Shown here: piece by piece, positions 37,711-46,621 of the stretch
How the letters are laid out: each line of letters starts with the position of its first letter
Numbering within the stretch: position 1 is the first letter of the stretch
NCBI GenBank assembly: GCA_964441945.1
Contig: CAYTWB010000003.1
Coordinates: forward strand, 124,001 to 188,000
Source: JADGQM01 sp964441945
Lineage (GTDB): Bacteria; Desulfobacterota; Syntrophobacteria; Syntrophobacterales; Syntrophobacteraceae
Direction of reading: 5' to 3'
Length of the DNA: 64,000 nucleotides
The notes under the pieces: model-generated
What the model saw: only the letters and a program-made list of their open reading frames with translations
Told to the model about the DNA's origin: nothing
Databases searched by the model: none
Program-made: the position numbers and the translations under genes

Positions 37711-37784
37711 GCGGCCTTCTCCAATTTGACTCCCCTATTCTCTCTTAGCGCATCTCCACACAATAGAGTGGCCCTTATCGCATG

Positions 37785-38068
37785 TCGTCATCCCGGCATA
37801 CTCCTGGCCGGAATCCAGTAAAGTATATGGACCTGGCCTCATGCAAAAGTCTCAAATTCCGTCACCCCGGCATGCATCTAGCCGGGGTCCAGGGACCTTA
37901 AAGCCTGGATTCCGGCCCCAAAACCCTGCCGGAATGACGCCCTGAGGGACTTCTACAAGAGGCTCGATCGCATAGGAATTCCCATTTCTCACCACAGAGG
38001 ACACAGTTGCTGGATTCCGGCTTTCGCCGGAATGACGTTCAACGCCCTTTGTGCCATTCTGAGATAGT
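37785..38068. repeat. Repeat cluster between cheW and cheR
   Basis: Three pieces in a row: a half core (37785-37817, CGTCATCCCGGC to CCGGAATCCAG), a complete core (37860-37939, CGTCACCCCGGC ... GCCGGAATGACG), and the right half of a family A element (about 38009-38068, ending GAGATAGT) preceded by a piece of the family D repeat (about 37968-38004, ATAGGAATTCCCATTTC). No gene in 37711-38102. Confidence 0.8.
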
Positions 38069-38102
38069 CTCTTAGGACATATCACGAGTCTCCCGGCCGT
38101 AA

Positions 38103-38600
38103 TCACGGGATTGGCTCGTCATCAAGGCATCCGGCCGCGATAAGCTCCTCTGCAGAGAAGACCCTGTCGATATCCAGGATGACAATGAAGCCGTTCTCCC
38201 GCTTTCCCATCCCCCGGATGAAGCCGGTTTTCAAGCGAGTGCCAATCCGAGGGGGCGGTTCAATCTGGTCGGGATCAAGGTCCATCACCTCTTGCACTGA
38301 ATCGGCCAGCGCACCCAGTATGGTCGTCTCCCCGTCGATTTCGATCTCGACAATGATGATGCACGTGTTGACGGTCGTCTCCGTCCGAGTCATGCCGAAT
38401 TTCAGACGCATATCCACAACCGGGACCACACTGCCCCGAAGATTGATCACTCCCAGCATGAAATCCGGTGTCCGGGGCACCTTGGTCACGGAAGTAAAAT
38501 CCAGGACCTCCCGGACCTTGGAGATGTCAAGCGCAAAGACTTCGTCCTCCAGCTTGAAGGTCAGCAGCTGGATGGTTTCCGTTATTGAGGACACACTCAT
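38103..38600 (-). CDS. cheW: CheW chemotaxis coupling protein
   Basis: 165 residues, one CheW domain: LLTFKLEDEVFALDISKVREVL, FMLGVINLRGSVVPVVDMR, and FIVILDIDRVFSAEE. AGGAGG precedes the ATG. It sits 12 bases after the MCP gene in the second chemosensory operon, so it couples that receptor to the CheA encoded just upstream. Confidence 0.94.
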   Translation of the reverse strand: MSVSSITETIQLLTFKLEDEVFALDISKVREVLDFTSVTKVPRTPDFMLGVINLRGSVVPVVDMRLKFGMTRTETTVNTCIIIVEIEIDGETTILGALADSVQEVMDLDPDQIEPPPRIGTRLKTGFIRGMGKRENGFIVILDIDRVFSAEELIAAGCLDDEPIP

Positions 38601-38612
38601 CCCGTCTTCCTC

Positions 38613-40745
38613 CTAATACCGTTCAAAGTCCTCATCCGCCGCATCCCCTTTCAGGTTTTGCGCCAGTTCCAGCGCAAACCCCTTTGAGGCCCCGGCATGG
38701 CCTTCATGAACGGCAGGCGGCATTGCGGCAGCGAAGGGCGGACCGGCTGCTTCCCTTCTTCTCGATCCGCCGGGCATCGAACGCACCGTCCGAATTCTGC
38801 GCTCTGATTTGACAGGGCTGCGATCCTTTGCCGTATCGACCCCGGCGGCCGCAGCACCCTCGATTTTGAAGAAGGCAATGGTGCTCTGAAGCTGTTCCGC
38901 CTGGTTCAACAGTTCAACCGATACAGACGCCATCTCCTCCGATGCCGAAGCGTTCTGCTGGATCACCTGGTCCAACTGCTGGACGGCCTTGTTGATCTGA
39001 GCCGCTCCGGAGGTCTGTTCATTGCTGGCGGCAGCGATCTCCTGCACCAGTTCCGCGGTCTTTTGAACATCCGGCACAATCCCGGCCAGGAGCTCACCGG
39101 CCGTCTCGGCAATCCGAACGCTGGAAGCCGACAGTCTGTTGATTTCACCGGCCGCCGTCTGGCTGCGTTCGGCCAGTTTGCGCACCTCTGAGGCTACCAC
39201 GGCGAATCCCTTGCCGTGTTCTCCCGCACGGGCCGCCTCGATGGCGGCGTTCAGCGCAAGCAGGTTCGTCTGGCGAGCAATCTCTTCAATAATGGAAATC
39301 TTCGCCGCAATTTCCTTCATGGCGGCCACCGTTTCCGCCACGGCCTTGCCGCCCTCATTGCCGTGATCGGCGGCCCTGAGCGCCATCCTTTCCGTCTGCT
39401 GTGCGTTGTGGGAATTCTGCTTGATGTTTCCGGCCATCTGCTCCATGGACGCCGACACCTCCTCTACCGACGCCGATTGCTCCGTTGCCCCCTGGGAAAG
39501 TTCTTCGGCACTGGCACTCATCTCCTGACTCCCACTCATCACCTGATTGGCAGCCGTCCGGATGTTTGAGACAACGTTTGTGAGGCCGCTGACCATGGCC
39601 GCCATCGCGTGCATCAGCTTGTCCTGAGCGGAACGTTCCCTGACTTTCACGGTCAGGTTTCCTGCGGCTATCTGCGAAGCGGTTGCCGTCACCTCATTCA
39701 TGGCATCAATCAGCACATTGAGGTTGTTCCGGATCTCATTGAAGTCCCCTGAGTATTCCTCCGTAATCCTGGGTGGAATATCCCCCTTGCTGATCCGTTC
39801 CACATAACCGGCGGCGACGTTCAACGGACCGATCACCGCATCCAGGGTCTTGTTGACCCCGTCCATGATCTTGCGGAAATCTCCCTTGTGCCGGCTTAAT
39901 TCGGCACGGGTGGAGAGTTTCCCTTCTACGGCAGCTTGAGACAACCCCGCGGCATCGTCGATCAGGTCTTTTATACTCCCCACCATGTTCTTCATCGCAG
40001 CGAGCAGCTGACCGGTCTCATCCTTGCTCTTCACTTCAATCGCTATGCTGCTGTCCCCCTCGGCCACCCTGTTCGCCACACCGATACACTCGGCAATGGC
40101 CCGGGTAATACTGCGGGCAATGACCAGGGAGAGTACGCTGCCCAGAATGACCAGGGCTAGCATGACTATCAGTATTTGAAGCAGCATCTGGTTCAGCTCT
40201 TCTTCCACATCGTCCACGTAGATCCCTGATCCGATGATCCATCCCCACTCCGGGAATCCCTTGACATAGGATATTTTCGGGACCGGCCGGGCACTCCCCG
40301 GCTTGGGCCAGTAGTAGTCGACAAAACCCGCCCCGTCACTTCTGACCTTTTCCACCATCTCCGAGAACAGCCTCTTGCCGTTGGGGTCTTTGTCTTCAGA
40401 CAGGCCCTTTCCCTCCAGCTCGTTCTTGAGGGGATGCATGATCATCCGCGGCTCCAGGTCATTGATCCAGAAATACTCGTCGCCTTCGTAGCGCAGGTTC
40501 CTCACCGCCTCCAGGGCCCGACGCTTTGCTTCATCCAGGGTCAGGACTTTTGCCTGCCCCTGCTTTGCGTGATAGTCCAGTATCCCCCAGGCTGTTTCCA
40601 CTACATGCCGGGTCTTTAGATACTTCGCATCGATCAGTCTCTGCTTGATGCCCGGGTAGATGCAGGCGAAAACCAGGGCGAAACAGGCCGTCAGAATCAA
40701 ACCCAGCAACAGTATCCTGGTAGAGAGCTTCAATCTGTTCAACAT
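38613..40745 (-). CDS. Transmembrane methyl-accepting chemotaxis protein with sCache sensor and HAMP
   Basis: 710 residues. TM1 about 8-30; single-Cache domain (about 35-187: RNLRYEGDEYFWINDLEPR, WGWIIGSGIYVDDVE); TM2 about 188-212; HAMP (about 212-265) and a second HAMP-like block (AAGYVERISKGDIPPRI); signalling domain with tip NAAIEAARAGEHGKGF near 498. The start is ATG 40745 with AAGGAGCG upstream; the open frame before it is antisense to nothing and overlaps cheA. Embedded between cheA and cheW, so it is the dedicated receptor of this array. C-terminus DEDFERY, no tethering motif. Confidence 0.93.
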   Translation of the reverse strand: MLNRLKLSTRILLLGLILTACFALVFACIYPGIKQRLIDAKYLKTRHVVETAWGILDYHAKQGQAKVLTLDEAKRRALEAVRNLRYEGDEYFWINDLEPRMIMHPLKNELEGKGLSEDKDPNGKRLFSEMVEKVRSDGAGFVDYYWPKPGSARPVPKISYVKGFPEWGWIIGSGIYVDDVEEELNQMLLQILIVMLALVILGSVLSLVIARSITRAIAECIGVANRVAEGDSSIAIEVKSKDETGQLLAAMKNMVGSIKDLIDDAAGLSQAAVEGKLSTRAELSRHKGDFRKIMDGVNKTLDAVIGPLNVAAGYVERISKGDIPPRITEEYSGDFNEIRNNLNVLIDAMNEVTATASQIAAGNLTVKVRERSAQDKLMHAMAAMVSGLTNVVSNIRTAANQVMSGSQEMSASAEELSQGATEQSASVEEVSASMEQMAGNIKQNSHNAQQTERMALRAADHGNEGGKAVAETVAAMKEIAAKISIIEEIARQTNLLALNAAIEAARAGEHGKGFAVVASEVRKLAERSQTAAGEINRLSASSVRIAETAGELLAGIVPDVQKTAELVQEIAAASNEQTSGAAQINKAVQQLDQVIQQNASASEEMASVSVELLNQAEQLQSTIAFFKIEGAAAAGVDTAKDRSPVKSERRIRTVRSMPGGSRRREAAGPPFAAAMPPAVHEGHAGASKGFALELAQNLKGDAADEDFERY

Positions 40746-40761
40746 CGCTTTGCGCTCCTTT

Positions 40762-42858
40762 TCAGCCGATGGCTTCCTGCAAGGCAACACCCCGCACCAG
40801 TTTCGGCATATCCATAATGAGCGCGAGGGTCCCATCGCCCAGAATGGTCGCCCCGGAAATCCCTTCCACATTACGGAATACCCTGCCGAGGTTCTTGATA
40901 ACCGTCTGATGTTCCCCGATGACCTTGTCCACAACCAAACCGATGATTCCGCCGTCGACTTCCGTGATCACCATCTGCTCCATGGGCGGGGCATCTCCAT
41001 CAATCAGAAAATGCTCCCGGAGCCTTACGTAAGGGACGATACTCCCCCTGACGCGCGTTATGTGCCGTCCGTGAGCTCGCGCAATATCCTCACGGGTCAG
41101 TTCCACGCATTCTTCCACAGCCGACAGAGGCAGGACGAAATATCCATCGCCGACCTGCACCAGCAGGCCGTCGATGATCGCGAGCGTGAGCGGCAGTCTG
41201 AGTGTGATCGTCGTCCCGACTCCCCTCCGACTGCTCACCTCGATAGAACCTCTCAGCATGTCGATGCTGCTTTTCACCACATCCATCCCCACACCGCGCC
41301 CGGAAACCCGGGTCACCTTGCCGGCGGTGGAAAAACCGGGGGTGAAAATGAGTGCGAAGGTTTCACCTTCGCAGAGTTCCGCATCGGCTGCAATCACTCC
41401 TCGCTCTATAGCCTTCGCCCTGATCGCCTCAGCATCCAGCCCCGCACCGTCGTCACTGATCCGGATCAGCACGCTCGCGCCGGAATGAGCAGCCGAGAGG
41501 TGCACCGTTCCTGCCCTGCTCTTTCCGGCCGCCTCACGATCGTCGGGCGGCTCGATACCGTGATCGACACAATTCCGGATGAGGTGCACCAGCGGGTCAC
41601 TCAGGTGCTCGATCACTGTCTTGTCAAGCTCGGTCTCCGCTCCATCCGTTGCCAGGACCACCTCTTTCCCGAGCTCATCCGCCAGATCGCGGACCAACCG
41701 CTTGAATTTGCTGTACGTTGTTCCGATGGGCACCATGCGGATGCTCATCGCATTGTCGCGAAGCTCTGCGGTGAGCCGCTCTACTTCCTCGGCAATCGAA
41801 ACCAGCGCCGCATCCGCCATGGAAGCGGCCGTCCGGCTCAAACGCGCCTGAACCGTGACCAGTTCGCCCACCAGGTTGACCAGAATGTCGAGCCGCTCGG
41901 CGGGCACCCTGATGTTTGAAACCAGTTCTTCCTTCTGTTGCCGGTTGCGAATCGACCTGACGTGTTCCTGTTCGACCAGGGCGGATTCAACTCTGCTCGG
42001 CCCCACCACCCCGGCATCCATGAGGAGCTCTCCGATGCGCTTCTGTTCTCCGAGGGCCCTTCGCACATCCTCCGGCGATATGTCTCCTCGCTCGACAAGT
42101 ATCTCTCCGAGTTTCCTGGGAGACGCCTCGTCGCCGGATGCATCCTGAGCCCCGATGACATCAATCTTCACCTCACACTCATCCTCGATGAAAATGAAGA
42201 CATCCCTTATGGCATTGATCCCCCGCCGGGTGGAGAGGATCACATCCCACGAGGTGCGGCACTCTTCGGGATTGAAGTCCTCCAGCTCAGGAATGGCCTC
42301 CGTGTGGGCAATCACCTTGCACTCGCCGAGCTCGCGCAGCTCGTTCAGCAAGAGGATCGGATTGGTCCCTCTCAGAAAGACATCGCGGTCCAGACGCATG
42401 GCAATCCGATAAATCGTCTCTTCTTCTGCATTCTCGGCGGGCAGGGGCGCCTTTGCCTCGTCGACTGCCGATTGGTTCTTTTCAGGCAGCAGTTTCTGGA
42501 AATCGTTACGGATCTGAGTGGCCCTGATCCCATCCGGGGCCGGTCCACCATTCGACCCATCGAGCATGGCACGAACCTCGTCCACCGCGGCGAGGGTCAG
42601 GTCCAGCAGGGATTTGGTGACTGCTATCCTCTTTCCCCGCACCAGGTCGTACACGGTCTCCACTTCATGAGTGAACGCGGCAATGTCGTCAAATCCAAAC
42701 ATGGCCCCTGAACCCTTGATCGTATGCATGGCGCGGAAAACACGGCCGATCAGCTCTGCATCGTCTGGAGCTTCCTCCAGGGCGAGAAGCGAGGTTTCGA
42801 GCTCATCCAGGAGCTCATACGCCTCTTCCCTGTAGGTCTGTCTTTGCGCCTGCATCAT
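40762..42858 (-). CDS. cheA: CheA chemotaxis histidine kinase with a MshEN-like tandem repeat
   Basis: 698 residues. Hpt (1-105; AMHTIKGSGAMFGF, His45); linker; a ferredoxin-like P2-type block (about 147-235); two tandem 24-residue repeats (249-272 and 274-297: LGEILVERGDISPEDVRRAL and IGELLMDAGVVGPSRVESAL) that match the pattern of MshEN/GspE N-terminal c-di-GMP-binding domains; dimer domain (about 310-370); ATPase (about 370-555; GRGVGMDVV); CheW-like P5 (560-695). It phosphorylates CheY and CheB. ATG 42858 overlaps the cheY stop as ATGA. The repeats lie where a regulatory input would reach the kinase core. Tandem repeats are certain; ligand binding is conjecture. Confidence 0.94.
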   Translation of the reverse strand: MMQAQRQTYREEAYELLDELETSLLALEEAPDDAELIGRVFRAMHTIKGSGAMFGFDDIAAFTHEVETVYDLVRGKRIAVTKSLLDLTLAAVDEVRAMLDGSNGGPAPDGIRATQIRNDFQKLLPEKNQSAVDEAKAPLPAENAEEETIYRIAMRLDRDVFLRGTNPILLLNELRELGECKVIAHTEAIPELEDFNPEECRTSWDVILSTRRGINAIRDVFIFIEDECEVKIDVIGAQDASGDEASPRKLGEILVERGDISPEDVRRALGEQKRIGELLMDAGVVGPSRVESALVEQEHVRSIRNRQQKEELVSNIRVPAERLDILVNLVGELVTVQARLSRTAASMADAALVSIAEEVERLTAELRDNAMSIRMVPIGTTYSKFKRLVRDLADELGKEVVLATDGAETELDKTVIEHLSDPLVHLIRNCVDHGIEPPDDREAAGKSRAGTVHLSAAHSGASVLIRISDDGAGLDAEAIRAKAIERGVIAADAELCEGETFALIFTPGFSTAGKVTRVSGRGVGMDVVKSSIDMLRGSIEVSSRRGVGTTITLRLPLTLAIIDGLLVQVGDGYFVLPLSAVEECVELTREDIARAHGRHITRVRGSIVPYVRLREHFLIDGDAPPMEQMVITEVDGGIIGLVVDKVIGEHQTVIKNLGRVFRNVEGISGATILGDGTLALIMDMPKLVRGVALQEAIG

Positions 42859-43220
42859 CCAAGGACCTTTTTGACCACGGCCAGCAGTTGTTCGGGCTTG
42901 AACGGTTTCACGATCCAACCGGTGGCACCGGCCGCTTTCCCTTCCTGCTTTTTTTCAGCCTGAGATTCCGTTGTCAGCAGCACAATGGGGATAAACCTGG
43001 AAGAAGGATTGGCCCTCACATGGCGAACGAGCTCGATGCCATCCATATTCGGCATGTTCAGATCAGCCAACACCAGTTGCACAGCCGCCCCCTTCAATTT
43101 CGACAAGGCATCCCGGCCGTCTACTGCCTCTATGGTCTGATACCCCGCCTGCTTGAGCGTGAAGCTCACCATCTGGCGAATACTGGCGGAGTCATCGACG
43201 GTCATAATGGTCTTGCTCAT
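42855..43220 (-). CDS. cheY: CheY-type response regulator of the second chemosensory operon
   Basis: 121 residues, receiver only: IMTVDDSASIRQMV, phosphoacceptor in LVLADLNMPNMDG, Thr in VLLTTES, Lys in GWIVKPFKPEQ. ATG 43220 overlaps the STAS gene stop by ATGA, and its own stop overlaps the cheA start, so STAS, CheY and CheA are translationally chained. An upstream GTG/ATG extension is not needed. Confidence 0.92.
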   Translation of the reverse strand: MSKTIMTVDDSASIRQMVSFTLKQAGYQTIEAVDGRDALSKLKGAAVQLVLADLNMPNMDGIELVRHVRANPSSRFIPIVLLTTESQAEKKQEGKAAGATGWIVKPFKPEQLLAVVKKVLG

Positions 43221-43564
43221 GATTCCCAACCTCCCGTCCACAGACAGTCCTCGATTCTGTCCTTACGGCAACCCAGAGTACGTGCATAACCCGCATCCAT
43301 CACAGTCTTCATGAATGTTTCCGGTTTCCTGTCGGCCAGAGCAAAACCCCTGTTTCGCTCTGCAAATGCCCTGTGGGCCGAGCAAAGGAGCTGCAGGCAG
43401 GAGAGGTCCACATGGAGAACACCTTCCAGGTCGACGATCACATCCTTCTCCCCTCCCAGGGCCTCCAGAAGAAGGTCTTTCAGCTCGTTTGCCCGGTCTA
43501 TGGTCCAGTTGCCCTGAAGTTTCACGACATGGGTCTCGACCGATTCGAATACCTCGGAGTGCAT
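43217..43564 (-). CDS. STAS-domain protein
   Basis: 115 residues, a single STAS domain: VVKLQGNWTIDRANELKDLLLEAL, DVIVDLEGVLHVDLSCLQLLCSAHRAF. The Ser of the anti-sigma-antagonist phosphorylation site is in the DLSCLQLL turn (D-L-S). STAS proteins are partner-switching or scaffolding modules. First gene of the tightly overlapping STAS-cheY-cheA chain; AGAGG precedes the ATG. It is separated from the upstream MCP-like gene by a repeat. STAS members beside cheA occur in other chemosensory operons, role not settled. Confidence 0.85.
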   Translation of the reverse strand: MHSEVFESVETHVVKLQGNWTIDRANELKDLLLEALGGEKDVIVDLEGVLHVDLSCLQLLCSAHRAFAERNRGFALADRKPETFMKTVMDAGYARTLGCRKDRIEDCLWTGGWES

Positions 43565-43581
43565 CCTCTTCCCCTTCGTTC

Positions 43582-43730
43582 TAAGAAGCCGTCTGAAAAA
43601 TGCATATTGCTGGCTGTTCAGTGCCCCATCGGGCGGGCATAAAGTCCGCTCCTACGCTACGGACAGCCAATGGGTGTAGGGGCGCGGTTAATCCTCGCCC
43701 GCACCGGACCAATTTTCAGTCGGCCTCTAA
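43582..43730. repeat. Palindromic repeat, family B, uninterrupted copy (B1)
   Basis: 149 bp with imperfect inverted ends (TAAGAAGCCGTCTGAAAA and, reversed, TTAGAGGCCGACTGAAAA). Inside are CCATCGGGCGGGCATAAAG and GGGTGTAGGGGCGCG. The right end supplies the TAG stop of the MCP-like gene at 43727. A second copy at 48548-48867 carries an insertion. Confidence 0.85.
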
Positions 43731-45700
43731 AAGAGCTCAACGTTGTCTCCCATATCCGTCGCCGGATCGTTTTCAGGGCCCTCTTTGGGCTTTTCATCTT
43801 TCATTCGTGAGACACTTGAAGGGCCGCCGGGACGCGAACCGGGTTTCCTGAAAACAGCTCCGGTTGCCGACACGGCCGATTGGTGCACCTGCCGCTCACC
43901 CTGCATCGAATAGAAGGTCTCCAAACCCTTTATCAGCTCCGCAGGACCCGATCGGCCGGCAATCGGATCGTGACGCCGGCAATCGGATACGATTTCATCG
44001 AGCTGGTCGAGCGCCCTCCCGACAACGTCATCGACACGATGATGAACGGTCACCTGCGCAACGGTCCTCCTGATGCCTTCCGAAAGGAGATGAGCCCCTT
44101 CGTTCATGCGGGCCAGCAAAGAGACCAGGTCCCGATTGACAGCTTTGAGGCCGCCAAGGAGCGTCTTAAGGGTCTCGCCCATTCGGGTCAGTCCTGCATT
44201 TGCCCTGTTTGCTCCGTCGTTTCGAATGCCTGCATACAAAGACCCCGAGGCCGAGACTATCGATCGGAGGGCCTCCCCTGCTGTTTCAGTCCGCCGGCAC
44301 GCCTCGATCGAAAGACTGTGGACCGCTTCGGCAAGCACGTCCAGAGTCGCTCCTTCATCGCCAAGTTGTGAAGCCTTGACGATCGCATTCAGGGCGATGC
44401 GCCTGATCTTCGCCCCTATCCCCTCGATATCGTCTGTGTAGGCCGACATCTCTCGAAGGGTGCCTCCCACGGAGTCCATCAACGTGGCAAGCTCACGACT
44501 CGACACGTCATAAGCGGAAAGTTCGGCAATGACCGCATCAAAGCCTTCTTCCACTTTGGAAAGGAACGACTGGTCCGTCTGGTTCGCAGCTCGGGCCATC
44601 CCCTCTGTCTCTTGAGACATCATCACCACCTGGTCGGCGACCCTGACCAGGTTCTCGATGATGTTTTCAACGGCAGATACCAGCTGATCCCTGGCATCCT
44701 GGAGCTGGGCCGCCTGAATCGCGCAAATCTCCCCCGCCGTCCGAAACGGATTTCCGTTCCTCGGGGCCCGGCCCGATCTTCCCGGCAGACCGGAGAAAAG
44801 CCTTTGAGCTGCTCCGACATCTTTCGCGCGTCTTGTCCCGCCGCTGTTCGGCCTTGCACAGACGATGCTGTCGAGGGCTTTCTTTACATGTTCCATCCTC
44901 TGGCGGGTGATATCGTGAAACTGCATGGATGTCACAATCTCCCCAATGCTCCATGAGACGGCCTCATAACGGGGGGAGATCTGCTTTGCGGCGGCTGATG
45001 AAAGGGCGTGTTTTTCCTGGAGAGACCCAAGATTCGACATCGTCTTCTCCAGGATGAGCCCCGCCTGAACATGCTGCCCGGCTTCGATCTCCGTCACCCG
45101 AAGAAGGGCCCCGCCAATGATACCGTTCAGCGACTCAGATCGTGCAAGAAGGTGCGCCGTCTTTTCCTCGATCAAAAGGGCCAGGTTGCCCACCTCCCCG
45201 GCGAGGGCACTGAAGCCGATGTCTCGTTCGCCAAGGCGCGCGCTTTCAATTCTTGTCGAAACACAAAGGACCCGCAGGCTCCTGGCGGTTTCAAAAAAGC
45301 TTCTCAGCTCATGATCCAGGCGAGCCAGTATTTCGAGGACATTGGCAAGAAGCGTTGTGTTCTGCCTCGACTCACCCTCCAGCCCTCTCATCCGGTCCAT
45401 CACTTCACGGAAGCCTTTGATGGCCGCCGAGGTCTCCTCTCCGGACAGCAGCCTCGCAACCGAAGCGGACCGCTCTGCAATCTCCCCCGCAAGCCCGTGA
45501 AAGTTTTGGAGCTTCTCGCCAACGGAAAGAAATTCCTTCTCGGTCGACCGGCCCAATGCCTCCAGTTCGCTTCCAAGCCCCGGCAGAGCATTCAGGCATC
45601 CGTTGCCGGCAGATCCGTCTCCCTGGAATCGCTTGATTGCCCCGCTTGACCAGGCTCGTAGACCTCTCGGAATGAACGCCTTGGGATTCAGGTTGAGCAT
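43727..45700 (-). CDS. Soluble MCP-like protein with two signalling-tip regions
   Basis: 657 residues, mostly helical, no TM, no sensor domain. Two regions resemble the MCP signalling hairpin. Residues 143-174 (STRIESARLGERDIGFSALA, then GEVGNLA) align with the MCP tip (EAARAGE..G.GFAVVA.EV.NLA). Residues 432-465 (ALNAIVKASQLGDEG, then LDVLAEAVHSLS) align less well; Glu and GF are lost. Each is followed by a similar helix: SMQFHDITRQRMEHVKKAL and QVTVHHRVDDVVGRALDQL. So the protein looks like two MCP-like halves in tandem. AGAGGAACACC precedes ATG 45700. The stop lies in the end of repeat B1. It probably joins the CheA array or titrates CheW; function unproven. Confidence 0.75.
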   Translation of the reverse strand: MLNLNPKAFIPRGLRAWSSGAIKRFQGDGSAGNGCLNALPGLGSELEALGRSTEKEFLSVGEKLQNFHGLAGEIAERSASVARLLSGEETSAAIKGFREVMDRMRGLEGESRQNTTLLANVLEILARLDHELRSFFETARSLRVLCVSTRIESARLGERDIGFSALAGEVGNLALLIEEKTAHLLARSESLNGIIGGALLRVTEIEAGQHVQAGLILEKTMSNLGSLQEKHALSSAAAKQISPRYEAVSWSIGEIVTSMQFHDITRQRMEHVKKALDSIVCARPNSGGTRRAKDVGAAQRLFSGLPGRSGRAPRNGNPFRTAGEICAIQAAQLQDARDQLVSAVENIIENLVRVADQVVMMSQETEGMARAANQTDQSFLSKVEEGFDAVIAELSAYDVSSRELATLMDSVGGTLREMSAYTDDIEGIGAKIRRIALNAIVKASQLGDEGATLDVLAEAVHSLSIEACRRTETAGEALRSIVSASGSLYAGIRNDGANRANAGLTRMGETLKTLLGGLKAVNRDLVSLLARMNEGAHLLSEGIRRTVAQVTVHHRVDDVVGRALDQLDEIVSDCRRHDPIAGRSGPAELIKGLETFYSMQGERQVHQSAVSATGAVFRKPGSRPGGPSSVSRMKDEKPKEGPENDPATDMGDNVELF

Positions 45701-45802
45701 GGTGTTCCTCTTCGATAGAGCATTCCCGATTCCCATGTCGTGGTTGACGGTCGAAACACCCTGGACCCTCCGGAAAGCCACGGGGTTGAGTGTGAATGGG
45801 GC

Positions 45803-46198
45803 TCAGAGGCCCATATGCTCGGACCTTTTTCCATAAACCCTGAGCATCTTGGCCAGTACGGCGGACACATAGGAAAAATCCGCATCGGTAAAAGTGAAGA
45901 AACGCGGCCTCAGGGTCAGCCCATGAGCAATGGTGGCAGCGTCTCGATCCGGCAGAATGAGGATCGTTCGAAGGTCCTGAAGGCAATCGTGAAGGGCAAC
46001 GATCTCGGCAAGGTCCTGCCTGGTGCAGGCGAGCAGAACAACAACCGTTAAATCACTTGTTTTTTGCCGGAGCCTCTTTGACAAGGCAACGGCAGTCCGG
46101 CAGATTTCCGCATCACACTCGGAAATCACACCGACCACTGCATGATAAAGGAGTTCCGCCGCTCCATTGCTTCCATTCAAGTAGAGGAGCACTTTCAT
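45803..46198 (-). CDS. Receiver-like protein lacking the phosphoacceptor
   Basis: 131 residues. The pattern of strands and helices resembles a receiver fold: KVLLYLNG (strand 1, without the DD pair), LTVVVLLACTRQ (strand 3, no Asp at its end), RTILILPDRDAA (strand 4), RFFTFTDADFSYV (strand 5 region) and a last helix. The motif L..L.TILILPD followed by LTLRPRFFTF looks specific. It cannot be a normal phosphorylated receiver. First gene of the second chemosensory operon, 102 bases before the MCP-like gene; GGAGGGG precedes ATG. A pseudo-receiver partner is a guess; the fold itself is inferred. Confidence 0.6.
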   Translation of the reverse strand: MKVLLYLNGSNGAAELLYHAVVGVISECDAEICRTAVALSKRLRQKTSDLTVVVLLACTRQDLAEIVALHDCLQDLRTILILPDRDAATIAHGLTLRPRFFTFTDADFSYVSAVLAKMLRVYGKRSEHMGL

Positions 46199-46456
46199 GC
46201 TTCAAACCCCTCCTTCCGGTGCTGCCCAGGTTCGCCTGCTCTCTGACGCCGATCTCCGTCACGGGGATCGGCAGCCGTTCCCGTGTTCTGTCGGCTTCGC
46301 AACGGAACAAAACAAGAATCGGGCCAGGAAGGCCGGTCCATGCCTTTATTGAGCTTTTTCAATGTGTTGGAGGTTGACGAAGGTTGAGGGCTGAGGGTAT
46401 TCAACTGAAGACCGGCAGGAATCCGTCCGGTGAGAAGAGACAGCGGGATGCCTTGA

Positions 46457-46560
46457 ATCGTATAGGAATTTCCATTTCTAAACACGAAGGCACGAAGAAC
46501 CTTGTTGAGAGCATGTTGGAATCATTTCTTCGTCTCCTTCGTGTCTTCGTGTTTCAATTG
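46457..46560. repeat. Inverted repeat, family D (CACGAAG type)
   Basis: TATAGGAATTTCCATTTCT, then AAACACGAAGGCACGAAGAA, and after about 30 bases its reverse complement TTCTTCGTCTCC...TTCGTGTCTTCGTGTTT. A shorter relative starts at about 37968 (ATAGGAATTCCCATTTCTC). Part of the 671-base gap 46199-46869, which holds only repeats. Confidence 0.6.
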
Positions 46561-46621
46561 TTGTGTTCCAGGTCCGCCCGAAGGGCACTCACTTGAATCG
46601 AGAGGCCCAACACGGTTCACC

